From Campylobacteraceae bacterium (lineage in GTDB: Bacteria; Campylobacterota; Campylobacteria; Campylobacterales; Sulfurovaceae): a stretch of DNA of 15,508 nt. Position 1 is the first letter of the stretch, and the number at the start of each line of letters is the position of its first letter. The stretch lies in assembly GCA_026986085.1 (NCBI GenBank), contig JALSPE010000041.1, forward strand, positions 1 to 15,508. Reading direction: 5' to 3'. The translations under genes were made by a program, and so were the position numbers. Shown here piece by piece: positions 1-6,768 of the stretch. The notes under the pieces were generated by a model that did not search any database, was not told the origin of the DNA, and was given only the letters and a program-made list of their open reading frames with translations.

Positions 1-441
1 ATTAAATCTATAATTAAACCAAAAGTTATGAGTTTTGATGAGGCAAAAGATTTAGTTACTAAAGATTACAAAAAAGTCGTAAGAGAAAAAGAGTTAAATA
101 GTGTTGCTAAAGATGCTTTGAAAGATACTAAGAGTTTTAATATAGAGCCAAAAGAGTATATATCTTTATCTAAATTAACAGTTTTGCCAAAATTGACACC
201 ACAAGATAGTGTATTATTGACTCGTTCTGTATTTGCTAGTAAAAAGAAGATAAATAGTGCGAAGATAAGTGATGGCGTGGTTGTTTATGAGATAGTTGAG
301 CAAAAAATAGTTGATAATAATAGTTCAAATAAATTAACTAAAGAGATTGAGAGTGTTAAGAGTGGAGAGCTAACATCAAATTTAATTAAATCACTATCTA
401 GTAAATACTCGAGTGAAGTATATATAAAGGTTGGTAAATGA
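1..441 (+). CDS. Peptidyl-prolyl isomerase of the SurA/PpiD type, C-terminal part
   Basis: The frame is open from the first base of the window to the stop at 439-441, so only the last 146 residues are present. The ATG at 28 is an internal methionine, because coding sequence continues upstream of it without a stop. What is visible is a charged, helical stretch (FDEAKDLVTKDYKKVVREKE, then A-K-D repeats) followed by a mixed alpha/beta tail. This matches the C-terminal region after the parvulin domain in SurA/PpiD-like periplasmic foldases. Such proteins help outer-membrane and secreted proteins fold after Sec export. No catalytic parvulin residues lie in the visible part. The assignment therefore rests on the tail pattern and on position: as I recall, this type of gene precedes ftsA in Campylobacterota. 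Its stop overlaps the ftsA start (ATGA), which implies co-transcription and coupled translation. Confidence 0.6.
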   Translation: MKSIIKPKVMSFDEAKDLVTKDYKKVVREKELNSVAKDALKDTKSFNIEPKEYISLSKLTVLPKLTPQDSVLLTRSVFASKKKINSAKISDGVVVYEIVEQKIVDNNSSNKLTKEIESVKSGELTSNLIKSLSSKYSSEVYIKVGK

Positions 442-1820
442 GTAATACAATTTTAGCTATAGATATTGGCTCAATGTCTATAAAAGCAGTTATCGCTGAT
501 ATTGACGAGACTGGGGAGATAAAAGTTTTAGGTCATGGTGTTGCTAAATCAGAGGGTGTTAAAAAGGGTATAATTACAAATATAGATATAGCATCTAAAT
601 CTATTAGAAAAGCAGTTAATGATGCTAGAAGAATAGCTGGTAATAATATCTCTAGTGCAATAGTCTCCATCTCTAGTGCTTATACTAAAAGCACTAACTC
701 TATTGGGATTATAAACATATCTCAAAAAGATATAACCATTAAAGAGATAAATAGAGTTATGGAGACTGCTTTGTATAATGCTGATATTCCAAAAGAGTAT
801 GATGTTTTACATGTATTGCCATTTAACTTTAAAGTTGATGACCAAACTAATATAGAAGATCCATACAATATGAATGCTAGTCGTATGGAAGTTGAGACAC
901 ATATAATAATAGCACAAAAATCGAGTTTGAGTAATTTGAAAAAGGCTATTGTCTCAGCAGGGCTAGATATTGAATCTATAGTATTAGATAGTTATGCATC
1001 TGCACTATCAACTATGAGTAAAGATGAGTCGGCGTTAGGTGTTGCAGTTGTTGATATGGGTGGTCAAACAAGTAGCATATCTGTATTTAAAAACCAATCT
1101 TTAAGATACAATAATTTTATACCAGTTGGTTCAAACCATATTACAAATGATATCTCTATTGCTCTTCATACACCACTTAATATTGCAGAGAATCTCAAGA
1201 GAAATCATGGAGATTTGGTAGAGATAAATGATGATGTTTTAGAACTTCCAATAATTGGAGATGAGGAGAATAAGAATTCGATACCACTCAAAGTTGTTCA
1301 AAATGTTATAAGTTCAAGGGTAGAAGAGACACTTCTTATATTAGCTAAATTTTTAGATAAAAGTGGATTAAAAGATAATATTGGTGCTGGAATTGTTTTA
1401 ACTGGTGGAATGACTCAGTTAAAAGGAATGAGAGAGTTTGCACAATCGATATTTCCTGGATATTCAGTTAGAATTGGTCTTCCACAACAATTAAAAGGTT
1501 TGTTTGACAACTTAAAAGGTCCTGAAAATTCTACTGTAATTGGTTTGCTTTTATATAAAGCAGGTAATCATACACAGTATGAAGTTGATAATAAAAAGAG
1601 ATTACTACACCACAAGGAGGAGAATACTGGTTTGAGAGATACATTTGAAGAGACAGGTTTTGTTACATCTGCTAAGAGTAGTAGTGATACTATTGCAAGT
1701 GATGTGAGTGCAAGTAGTGAGAGTTCTGGAAATATTGTGTTCTCAGACCTTCCTGGTGTAGAGGAGAGTAGAGGTGACTTTTTGTCAAAAGTAAAGAATT
1801 GGATAAAACAACTATTTTAA
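438..1820 (+). CDS. ftsA: Cell division protein FtsA, actin-like FtsZ membrane anchor
   Basis: FtsA is an actin-fold ATP-binding protein that polymerises under the inner membrane, tethers FtsZ and recruits later divisome proteins. The 460 residues show the expected order. The phosphate-1 motif is at 7-15 (AIDIGSMSI). The 1C subdomain lies roughly at 84-162. The phosphate-2 motif is at 203-216 (VVDMGGQTSSISVF) and the adenosine motif at 316-330 (GAGIVLTGGMTQLKG). A low-complexity Ser/Thr/Glu-rich linker covers about 376-444. The last 14 residues (DFLSKVKNWIKQLF) look like the amphipathic membrane-targeting helix. The ATG at 438 overlaps the stop of the upstream foldase gene. Length is slightly above the usual 410-430 residues because of the linker. 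ftsZ follows after 15 bases. Confidence 0.97.
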   Translation: MSNTILAIDIGSMSIKAVIADIDETGEIKVLGHGVAKSEGVKKGIITNIDIASKSIRKAVNDARRIAGNNISSAIVSISSAYTKSTNSIGIINISQKDITIKEINRVMETALYNADIPKEYDVLHVLPFNFKVDDQTNIEDPYNMNASRMEVETHIIIAQKSSLSNLKKAIVSAGLDIESIVLDSYASALSTMSKDESALGVAVVDMGGQTSSISVFKNQSLRYNNFIPVGSNHITNDISIALHTPLNIAENLKRNHGDLVEINDDVLELPIIGDEENKNSIPLKVVQNVISSRVEETLLILAKFLDKSGLKDNIGAGIVLTGGMTQLKGMREFAQSIFPGYSVRIGLPQQLKGLFDNLKGPENSTVIGLLLYKAGNHTQYEVDNKKRLLHHKEENTGLRDTFEETGFVTSAKSSSDTIASDVSASSESSGNIVFSDLPGVEESRGDFLSKVKNWIKQLF

Positions 1821-1835
1821 AACAAGGAGAAGATA

Positions 1836-2993
1836 ATGGATAAATTTGAGATTGAAGTAATGGATAATAGTGTAGCACCTGCAGAGGGAGCAATAATTAA
1901 AGCTATTGGTGTTGGAGGCGGAGGTGGTAATATGATTAACCATATGGTTGGTCAAAAGATTGCTGGAATTAGTTTAATAACTGCTAATACAGATGCACAA
2001 GCACTTGATAGCTCTTTGGCACCATATAAGATTCAAATTGGTAAGAATGTCTCTCGAGGTCGTGGGTGTGGTATGGTTCCTGAGAGAGGAAAAGAGGCAG
2101 CTCAGGAGGCTTATGAAGATATAAAAGAGTCTATAAATGGTTCTGATTTAGTATTTATTGCTGCTGGTCTTGGTGGTGGAACAGGAACTGGTGCTGCACC
2201 AGTTGTTGCACAAGCTGCAAAAGATATTGGGGCATTAACTGTATCTGTTGTTACAACACCATTTAAGTTTGAAGGTAGAAAAAGAACTAAATTGGCTGTT
2301 GAAGGATTAGAGGAGTTAAAAGAGGTTAGTGATTCTATAATTGTTATCCATAATGATAGAATATTATCTATTGCAGAGAAGAATCTTGGTGTAAAAGAGA
2401 GTTTTAAATTAGTTGATGATATTTTAGCTCAAGCTGTATCTGGTATTTCAAATGTTATTATCTCACACTCTCCTAGCGATATTAACCTTGACTTTGCTGA
2501 TGTTAGAACTGTAATGAGCCATAAAGGATTGGCACTTATGGGTGTGGGTCATGCAACTGGAGCTAATGCAGCATATGATGCAGCAACAGAAGCTATTAGT
2601 TCACCTCTTCTTGGAGATATCTCAATTAAGGGTGCTCAAGGTGTTTTAGTTCATTTCCATATTCATCCTGATTATCCATTACTTCAAATCTCTGAAGCTA
2701 TGAATACTATTGAAGAGTATGCTGATGAAGATGCAAGTGTAATCTTTGGAACAACAACAGATGATGCTATGGCAGAAGATGAAGTAAAAATTACAATTGT
2801 TGCTACAGGTTTTGAGAATGAATCTTATGGCAGCAAAGATAGTGGTTCAGCTTCTCATAGCAAAAAAACAGAGAAACCAGTTAATAAAACAAAAGAGCAA
2901 GAGGTAAGAAAACCAAATGTAATTAAAATTGTTGGTGGCGAAAATGAGAGCTATTATGATACACCTACATTTTTAAGAAAGCAAAGGGATTAA
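1836..2993 (+). CDS. ftsZ: Cell division GTPase FtsZ, tubulin homologue
   Basis: FtsZ is a tubulin-like GTPase that polymerises into the midcell ring guiding septal wall synthesis. Visible motifs in the 385 residues are the N-terminal glycine-rich nucleotide loop (GVGGGGGN, 25-32), the tubulin signature GGGTGTG (113-119), and the T7 synergy loop with N217, D219 and D222 (NLDFAD) that completes the GTPase site of the neighbouring subunit. The globular part ends near residue 326. A polar, lysine-rich linker of roughly 45 residues follows. The protein ends with the conserved C-terminal peptide (DTPTFLRKQRD), the docking site for FtsA. The start is supported by a strong ribosome binding site (AAGGAGAAG, 1823-1831) shortly before the ATG. 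It lies directly downstream of ftsA, probably in the same transcript. Confidence 0.98.
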   Translation: MDKFEIEVMDNSVAPAEGAIIKAIGVGGGGGNMINHMVGQKIAGISLITANTDAQALDSSLAPYKIQIGKNVSRGRGCGMVPERGKEAAQEAYEDIKESINGSDLVFIAAGLGGGTGTGAAPVVAQAAKDIGALTVSVVTTPFKFEGRKRTKLAVEGLEELKEVSDSIIVIHNDRILSIAEKNLGVKESFKLVDDILAQAVSGISNVIISHSPSDINLDFADVRTVMSHKGLALMGVGHATGANAAYDAATEAISSPLLGDISIKGAQGVLVHFHIHPDYPLLQISEAMNTIEEYADEDASVIFGTTTDDAMAEDEVKITIVATGFENESYGSKDSGSASHSKKTEKPVNKTKEQEVRKPNVIKIVGGENESYYDTPTFLRKQRD

Positions 2994-3006
2994 TTCTCTT
3001 TCTTAA
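2973..3006 (+). terminator. Possible terminator hairpin at the end of ftsZ
   Basis: TTAAGAAAG (2973-2981) and CTTTCTTAA (2998-3006) form a perfect 9-bp inverted repeat spanning the ftsZ stop codon. A competing stem pairs AAAGGGA (2983-2989) with TCTCTTT (2995-3001), with one G-U pair. The following sequence is only mildly T-rich, so termination is plausible but weak. Confidence 0.3.
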
Positions 3007-3114
3007 TTTGCATTTATTCATTGCTTAAATTCTAGTTAAAACAATTATATCCCTATTTTTCTAACATATTTATATTTTTTCACATTTTTTCCTCATTTTT
3101 TAAATAAACTTATG

Positions 3115-3144
3115 TATAATTAAATTAAATTATTACAAAGGGAG
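3115..3144 (+). promoter_or_regulatory. Probable promoter and RBS of the helix-hairpin-helix gene
   Basis: A perfect -10 hexamer TATAAT lies at 3115-3120 after a long T-rich tract (about 3055-3102). T-rich tracts in place of a clear -35 box are usual in Campylobacterota. A ribosome binding site AAGGGAG follows at 3138-3144, just before the ATG at 3150. This suggests separate transcription from ftsZ. Confidence 0.55.
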
Positions 3145-3149
3145 TTATT

Positions 3150-3608
3150 ATGAAAAAAACATTGGCTACATTAGTTTTAGGTATGGGAATGTTGTTTGCA
3201 CTTAATCCACAAACTGCATCAAAAGAGGATTTAATGAAAATTAAAGGTGTTGGAGAGGCTAAGGCTGCTGCTATTATTAAGTATAGAAAATCTCATAAAT
3301 TAAAAAATGTTGAAGACTTATCGCAAGTTAAAGGTATTGGTGAAGTAATTGCAACTAATATTATTAAAGATGTTATGAATGGAGAGAAGAGTTCTAAAGT
3401 AAAAAAGTCTTCTAAAAAAAGTGCATCTAAAAATAGTAAGTCTAAAGCTTCAGAGAAAAAAGAGAGTATGAAAAAAGATACAAAAGAGAAGTCTAAAAAG
3501 ATTAAAGAAAAAGTGAAAAAGAGTAAAGAGAAGATGAATAAAAGTAAAAAAGATTTAAAAGATAAAATTAAAAATAAGAAGATGAAAAAAGATAAAAAAT
3601 CTGCATAA
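3150..3608 (+). CDS. Secreted ComEA-like helix-hairpin-helix protein with lysine-rich tail
   Basis: The first 17 residues are a signal peptide (MKK then a hydrophobic stretch ending LFA), so the mature protein should be periplasmic. Residues about 18-77 carry two helix-hairpin-helix motifs, IKGVGEAKA (31-39) and VKGIGEVIA (60-68). This is the double motif of ComEA-type proteins that bind double-stranded DNA non-specifically during natural transformation. The nearest familiar relative is Campylobacter jejuni Cj0011c, a DNA-binding protein needed for transformation, which as I recall is only about 80 residues long. Here a tail of 73 residues (80-152) follows, with 35 lysines by my count, mixed with Ser, Glu, Asp and Met. 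It resembles a histone-H1 tail and is presumably disordered. The gene stands alone, with its own promoter. A role in DNA uptake is inferred from family; the role of the tail is unknown. Confidence 0.8.
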   Translation: MKKTLATLVLGMGMLFALNPQTASKEDLMKIKGVGEAKAAAIIKYRKSHKLKNVEDLSQVKGIGEVIATNIIKDVMNGEKSSKVKKSSKKSASKNSKSKASEKKESMKKDTKEKSKKIKEKVKKSKEKMNKSKKDLKDKIKNKKMKKDKKSA

Positions 3609-3642
3609 TTAATATTGTTTTGTAGATAGATTAATTTAGTAT

Positions 3643-3670
3643 CTTAAAAGGTATTCTAAATCCTTTTAAG
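3643..3670 (+). terminator. Hairpin downstream of the helix-hairpin-helix gene, probable terminator
   Basis: CTTAAAAGG (3643-3651) and CCTTTTAAG (3662-3670) form a perfect 9-bp stem with a 10-base loop. AGTATTTTATGCTTTT follows. It lies 35 bases after the stop of the lysine-rich-tail gene. The AT-rich stem and broken T-tract make it a modest terminator. Confidence 0.45.
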
Positions 3671-3824
3671 AGTATTTTATGCTTTTGTATATAGAGCTAA
3701 AGTAGTAGCATTTTATTTAAAATTTTGTTTGCTATTTTTTAATTAACTCTTCTTGGACTTATTGAATATAGGAATACATCTTAATATTTATACTTAACTT
3801 TTGCACCTTAATTTTAACTGACAT

Positions 3825-3901
3825 CTTAAAGTAAATAGTGCTATTGTAGCATCTTATGAAAAATTGTCATATATTTTGACAAGAAGCATTTACTTTTTAA
3901 G
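3825..3901. repeat. Nested imperfect inverted repeats
   Basis: The outer arms are CTTAAAGTAAATAGTGCT (3825-3842) and AGCATTTACTTTTTAAG (3885-3901), which pair with small bulges. Inside them TTGTCA (3864-3869) and TGACAA (3877-3882) form a perfect 6-bp stem with a 7-base loop. The arrangement could fold as a long stem with an apical hairpin in RNA from either strand. Confidence 0.5.
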
Positions 3902-3968
3902 TCTCTATAAATAGGCTATTTTAAAATTTCAATATAGAATTTCAAGAGCTATGATAACTTTTGTAATA

Positions 3969-3998
3969 AAGCTCCTCGTTCTTTGGGTCGAGGAGTTT
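3969..3998. repeat. GC-rich hairpin resembling an IS200/IS605-type end
   Basis: CTCCTCG (3972-3978) and CGAGGAG (3989-3995) form a perfect 7-bp stem around the loop TTCTTTGGGT. The stem extends by one G-U and two A-T pairs, and TTTCAC follows. It is the most GC-rich short segment between the flanking genes. A subterminal hairpin with a loop of this kind, followed by TTCAC or TTCAA, recalls the right ends of IS200/IS605 elements and the end of their TnpB guide RNA. No transposase or tnpB sequence is present, so at best this is a remnant. It could also be a simple terminator. The assignment is inference. Confidence 0.35.
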
Positions 3999-4024
3999 CA
4001 CTAGTTTTACTATCGTTTTTCAGC

Positions 4025-4058
4025 TTATTGCAACATAAGTTGCAATAAATATTATAAT
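4025..4058 (+). promoter_or_regulatory. 24-bp palindrome overlapping a probable thioredoxin promoter
   Basis: TTATTGCAAC (4025-4034) and GTTGCAATAA (4039-4048) form a perfect 10-bp inverted repeat around ATAA. A perfect -10 hexamer TATAAT follows at 4053-4058, so the palindrome would cover the -35 region, where dimeric repressors or activators commonly bind. It could alternatively act as a hairpin in a longer transcript. The binding protein is unknown. Confidence 0.45.
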
Positions 4059-4124
4059 ATTTCAATACAATAATATAAACCAATTTTATTAGATAATTTT
4101 GGTTAAATAAATTTAGGAGATAAT

Positions 4125-4556
4125 ATGAGTAGTATAAATTTTATATGTCCAGTTTGTAAAAAAATTAATCGTTTACCTAAAAAAGATAGTTACAAAAAGG
4201 CAAATTGTGGTGGTTGTGGAAACTCTTTATTAAATGCTAAACCTATTGTGGCTAATGACAGTGATTTTGATTATATTATTAAAAACTCTACAGCTCCTGT
4301 TATTGTTGATTTTTGGGCTTCATGGTGTGGTCCTTGTAGAATGATGGCACCAAACTTTGAATCAGCTAGTATGGAACTTTCACCTAGAGCACAATTTGTA
4401 AAAGTTAATACTGAAGAAGCACAGCAAATAGCTTCTAGATTTGGTATTCGCTCTATTCCTACTATTATAGTTTTTAAAGATGGCACAGAGGTAGATAGAG
4501 TTTCTGGTGCTTTACCTAAAGAGCAAATTATTGCTTTGGCATCTAAATATATTTAA
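4125..4556 (+). CDS. trxC: Thioredoxin with N-terminal zinc ribbon (thioredoxin-2 type)
   Basis: This 143-residue protein reduces disulfides of cytoplasmic proteins. An N-terminal zinc ribbon with two Cys pairs (C8/C11 and C28/C31) is followed by a thioredoxin fold from about residue 40. That fold has the active site WCGPC (67-71, redox cysteines C68 and C71) and the cis-proline in the SIPT motif (P112). The pairing of zinc ribbon and thioredoxin domain defines TrxC. In Escherichia coli, TrxC is tied to oxidative stress. The start is supported by AGGAGA at 4115-4120. There is no signal peptide, so it acts in the cytoplasm. It appears to be transcribed alone from the palindrome-bearing promoter upstream. 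The next gene starts 42 bases later behind its own putative -10 box. Confidence 0.93.
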   Translation: MSSINFICPVCKKINRLPKKDSYKKANCGGCGNSLLNAKPIVANDSDFDYIIKNSTAPVIVDFWASWCGPCRMMAPNFESASMELSPRAQFVKVNTEEAQQIASRFGIRSIPTIIVFKDGTEVDRVSGALPKEQIIALASKYI

Positions 4557-4572
4557 ATAAGTATATTTAGTG

Positions 4573-4600
4573 TATAATAACCTTAAAAAAGGGTTATTAT
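4573..4600 (+). promoter_or_regulatory. Dyad symmetry spanning a -10 box and the response-regulator start
   Basis: ATAATAACC (4574-4582) and GGTTATTAT (4592-4600) form a perfect 9-bp inverted repeat with a 9-base A-rich loop. The left arm overlaps a consensus TATAAT (4573-4578). The right arm contains the first two bases of the ATG at 4599, and the GGG of the weak Shine-Dalgarno sits at the loop edge. In a transcript coming through from trxC this would fold over the start codon. In a transcript from the local -10 box the left arm would mostly be absent, and the dyad would act as DNA. Confidence 0.5.
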
Positions 4601-5267
4601 GTCAAAAAATAAGATATTCATATTAGAAGATGATCCCTCTTTAAATGAGACTCTTGTTGATTTTTTTGAGGAGAAAAATTATAGTGTAGATAGTTGCTAT
4701 GATGGATATGAAGCTGAGAGTAAACTTTATGAAAATAGATATGATATATTAATTTTTGATGTTAATGTTCCATCTTTGGATGGTTTTTCTCTTTTAAAAA
4801 GTGTTAGAGAGTTTGGTGTTAAAACTCCTGTAATATTTTTAACAGCTAGAGATGGTGTAGATGATGTAAAGAGTGGTTTTGAATTTGGAGCTGAAGATTA
4901 TATAAAGAAACCTTTTGTATTAGAAGAGTTAATTATTAGAGTTGAGGCTATATTAAACAGATATAATAAGGGTAGCTCTACAATAGAGTTATCTGAAAAT
5001 ATTATTTTTAATAGAGATGCTGGAGAGATTATTGTAGAAGGTATTAGCCATAAGCTAAGCAATAAAGAGAGTAGATTGTTGGAGATATTTAGTAGTTCTA
5101 ATGGTAATATTGTATCTCATGAAGATATATTTAACCAGTTATGGGATTATGATGAGACTCCAAGTGATAGCTCTTTAAGAACATATATTAAAAATTTACG
5201 AAAAGTTTTAGGTAGAGATAGTATTGAGAGTATAAAAAAGAGAGGCTACAGATTCCTTGTTAAGTAG
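4599..5267 (+). CDS. Two-component response regulator, OmpR family
   Basis: This is a 222-residue DNA-binding response regulator. The receiver domain (about 1-118) has the acidic pair D11 and D12, the phosphorylation site D54 (in IFDVNVPSLDG), the switch T82 and the conserved K104 before proline. A winged-helix DNA-binding domain of the OmpR/PhoB type covers about 125-221, ending in the typical IKKRGYRFL. The next frame begins inside its last codons (11-base overlap), so it is translationally linked to the histidine kinase, its likely partner. Target genes are unknown. The two cytochrome genes that follow are the obvious candidates. Codon use and base composition match the neighbours. Confidence 0.93.
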   Translation: MSKNKIFILEDDPSLNETLVDFFEEKNYSVDSCYDGYEAESKLYENRYDILIFDVNVPSLDGFSLLKSVREFGVKTPVIFLTARDGVDDVKSGFEFGAEDYIKKPFVLEELIIRVEAILNRYNKGSSTIELSENIIFNRDAGEIIVEGISHKLSNKESRLLEIFSSSNGNIVSHEDIFNQLWDYDETPSDSSLRTYIKNLRKVLGRDSIESIKKRGYRFLVK

Positions 5268-6411
5268 TGAAAAAAAAGTTTTTAGAAGATTTTTAACTGT
5301 ATATATAATATTGGTAACAACAGTTATTGTATCGATATCTATTATCTACTACAATAGCAGTGTTGAGAGGATTAATTTACAGTATAAAAGTTTAATGCAA
5401 GAGTTTGCATCTTTGCAGATAAAGAGAATCAAATGGTTGCATAATCACTATCCAAAGTATAATAAATATCCAAGAGATGATAGATACAACAGTGCTATAT
5501 ATGATTTGGAGTATGAAGAGATATTCTCAACATTAAAGAGTAAAAATATATTTTTTAACAAAAGGTTATATTTTAGTGGTTCATACGCAGTATATGTAGA
5601 GGTGTTGAGCGATTATTACTTAGGGGCAAAATATCTTTTTATAGAGGTTCCTAAAAATGGAGCACTTATTTCAAAAGTTTATAGAAATATAGCCATATTT
5701 GGTTTATTGGCATTTATTATACTTTTTATACTAGGATACTATTTAGCTAAAATGTTTATAAAGCCAATGAAGGATTCTTTGGATTTGCTGGATTGTTTTA
5801 TAAAAGATACAACGCATGAAATTAACACACCAATTTCTATAATTAACAGTAATATTGAGATGTTAAATTTAGATAATTTATCTGCTAAAAATAGAAAGAA
5901 GATAGATAGAGTAAAGATAGCATCAAGAACTTTGGAGAATATCTATAAAGATTTAAAATTTGTTACACTATCAGATATTAGTAGAAGTTTGGATAGTGAA
6001 TTTAATTTAAAAGATTTGATTGAAGAGAGAGTTGATTACTTCTTTATGCATATGGAGTCTAAAAAAATTGTAAAAGAGTTAAAGTTAGAAGATTTTATAG
6101 TAAAAGGGGATAGAGAGTTATATGCAAGGTTTATTGACAATATAGTCTCTAATGCAATTAAATATAATAGAGTAGGTGGTAAAATAGAAATTAGTTTAAG
6201 TAATGGTGTATTAATTATTGAAGATAGTGGCGTTGGAATAGATAAGAGAAATATAGATTTAATATTTACTAGATATAGCAGATTTAGTGAGCATGAAGGT
6301 GGTTTTGGTATAGGTCTTAGTATTGTTAAAAGGATTGCAGAGTTTTATAATATTAAAATAGAAGTTCAATCAGAAAAAAATAAAGGAACAAGGTTTATAA
6401 TAAAATGGTAA
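5257..6411 (+). CDS. Membrane sensor histidine kinase
   Basis: This 384-residue sensor kinase starts with TTG at 5257. That start overlaps the response-regulator stop and follows AAGAGAGG at 5238-5245. No ATG or GTG in frame serves better. A transmembrane helix lies at about 12-32, a periplasmic sensing region at about 33-141, and a second helix at about 144-164. The H-box follows directly (TTHEINTPISI, phospho-acceptor H187), leaving no room for a normal HAMP domain. The ATP-binding part shows the N box (N299 in NIVSNAIKYN), G1 (DSGVGID, 323-329) and G2 (GGFGIGLSIV, 348-357). It should phosphorylate D54 of the preceding regulator. The signal is not evident. The periplasmic region is rich in Tyr, Lys and Asp and has no Cys pair or haem motif. 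The following cytochrome gene overlaps its end. Confidence 0.92.
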   Translation: MLSSEKKVFRRFLTVYIILVTTVIVSISIIYYNSSVERINLQYKSLMQEFASLQIKRIKWLHNHYPKYNKYPRDDRYNSAIYDLEYEEIFSTLKSKNIFFNKRLYFSGSYAVYVEVLSDYYLGAKYLFIEVPKNGALISKVYRNIAIFGLLAFIILFILGYYLAKMFIKPMKDSLDLLDCFIKDTTHEINTPISIINSNIEMLNLDNLSAKNRKKIDRVKIASRTLENIYKDLKFVTLSDISRSLDSEFNLKDLIEERVDYFFMHMESKKIVKELKLEDFIVKGDRELYARFIDNIVSNAIKYNRVGGKIEISLSNGVLIIEDSGVGIDKRNIDLIFTRYSRFSEHEGGFGIGLSIVKRIAEFYNIKIEVQSEKNKGTRFIIKW

Positions 6412-6731
6412 TTAGATATTTTTTAACAGCTTTGTTGTTGGTGGTTGCTAATGCAGATTTTACTACTGATTGCGTTGCTTGTCATATGCAAAAAAAGGTA
6501 GATTTAAGAAAGACTTTTATGAATGCTTTGTTGGTTTATGGTGGAGAGAACAATTTTAAGACGGCACTCTTTTATTACTGTAAAAATCCACAACCTATGA
6601 CATCTGTTATGAGTGAAGAGTTTTTAAAAAAATATCTACCTTTAAACGCTATACAAATTGATAGTATGCGTTTAAAAAAAGATATTGATATCTATTGGGA
6701 AAAGTATAAAATTAAAGGAAATTTAAAATAA
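6405..6731 (+). CDS. Small periplasmic monohaem cytochrome c
   Basis: The 108-residue product has a signal peptide (about 1-17, ending ANA) and one haem c attachment motif, CVACH (C23, C26, haem ligand H27), so it should be exported and matured in the periplasm. Beyond the haem site it does not resemble a full class I cytochrome. Several methionines (M28, M39, M65, M69, M88) could supply the second axial ligand, and there is an extra C59. It is not recognised as a named family. The ATG at 6405 overlaps the histidine kinase stop (ATGGTAA), and a Shine-Dalgarno sequence (AAGGAACAAGG, 6383-6393) lies inside the kinase gene, so the two are translated together. It may be an electron carrier controlled by the two-component system, or a redox accessory to the sensor. 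Both roles are inference. Confidence 0.8.
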   Translation: MVIRYFLTALLLVVANADFTTDCVACHMQKKVDLRKTFMNALLVYGGENNFKTALFYYCKNPQPMTSVMSEEFLKKYLPLNAIQIDSMRLKKDIDIYWEKYKIKGNLK

Positions 6732-6768
6732 AGTTTAAAAATTCACTTTAATTTCACATTTTAAGTGG

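Larger units (their letters stand above)
3609..4124. other. Gene-free 516-bp stretch rich in inverted repeats
   Basis: No convincing reading frame, tRNA or rRNA was found here. The stretch holds the hairpin at 3643-3670 and nested inverted repeats at 3825-3901. Further along are a GC-rich hairpin at 3969-3998 that stands out from its AT-rich surroundings, and a perfect 24-bp palindrome at 4025-4048 next to a probable promoter of the thioredoxin gene. The density of dyads could mean a small non-coding RNA, a decayed palindromic mobile element, or a set of terminators and operators. The sequence alone does not decide between these. Confidence 0.5.

Noticed and set aside
28..30. ATG at 28 as the start of the first gene
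   Set aside because: The frame is open upstream to the window edge, and the protein type is much longer, so this is an internal methionine.
3609..4124. CRISPR array or tRNA gene in the intergenic stretch
   Set aside because: There are no regularly spaced direct repeats, and no cloverleaf or CCA-ending acceptor stem could be traced.
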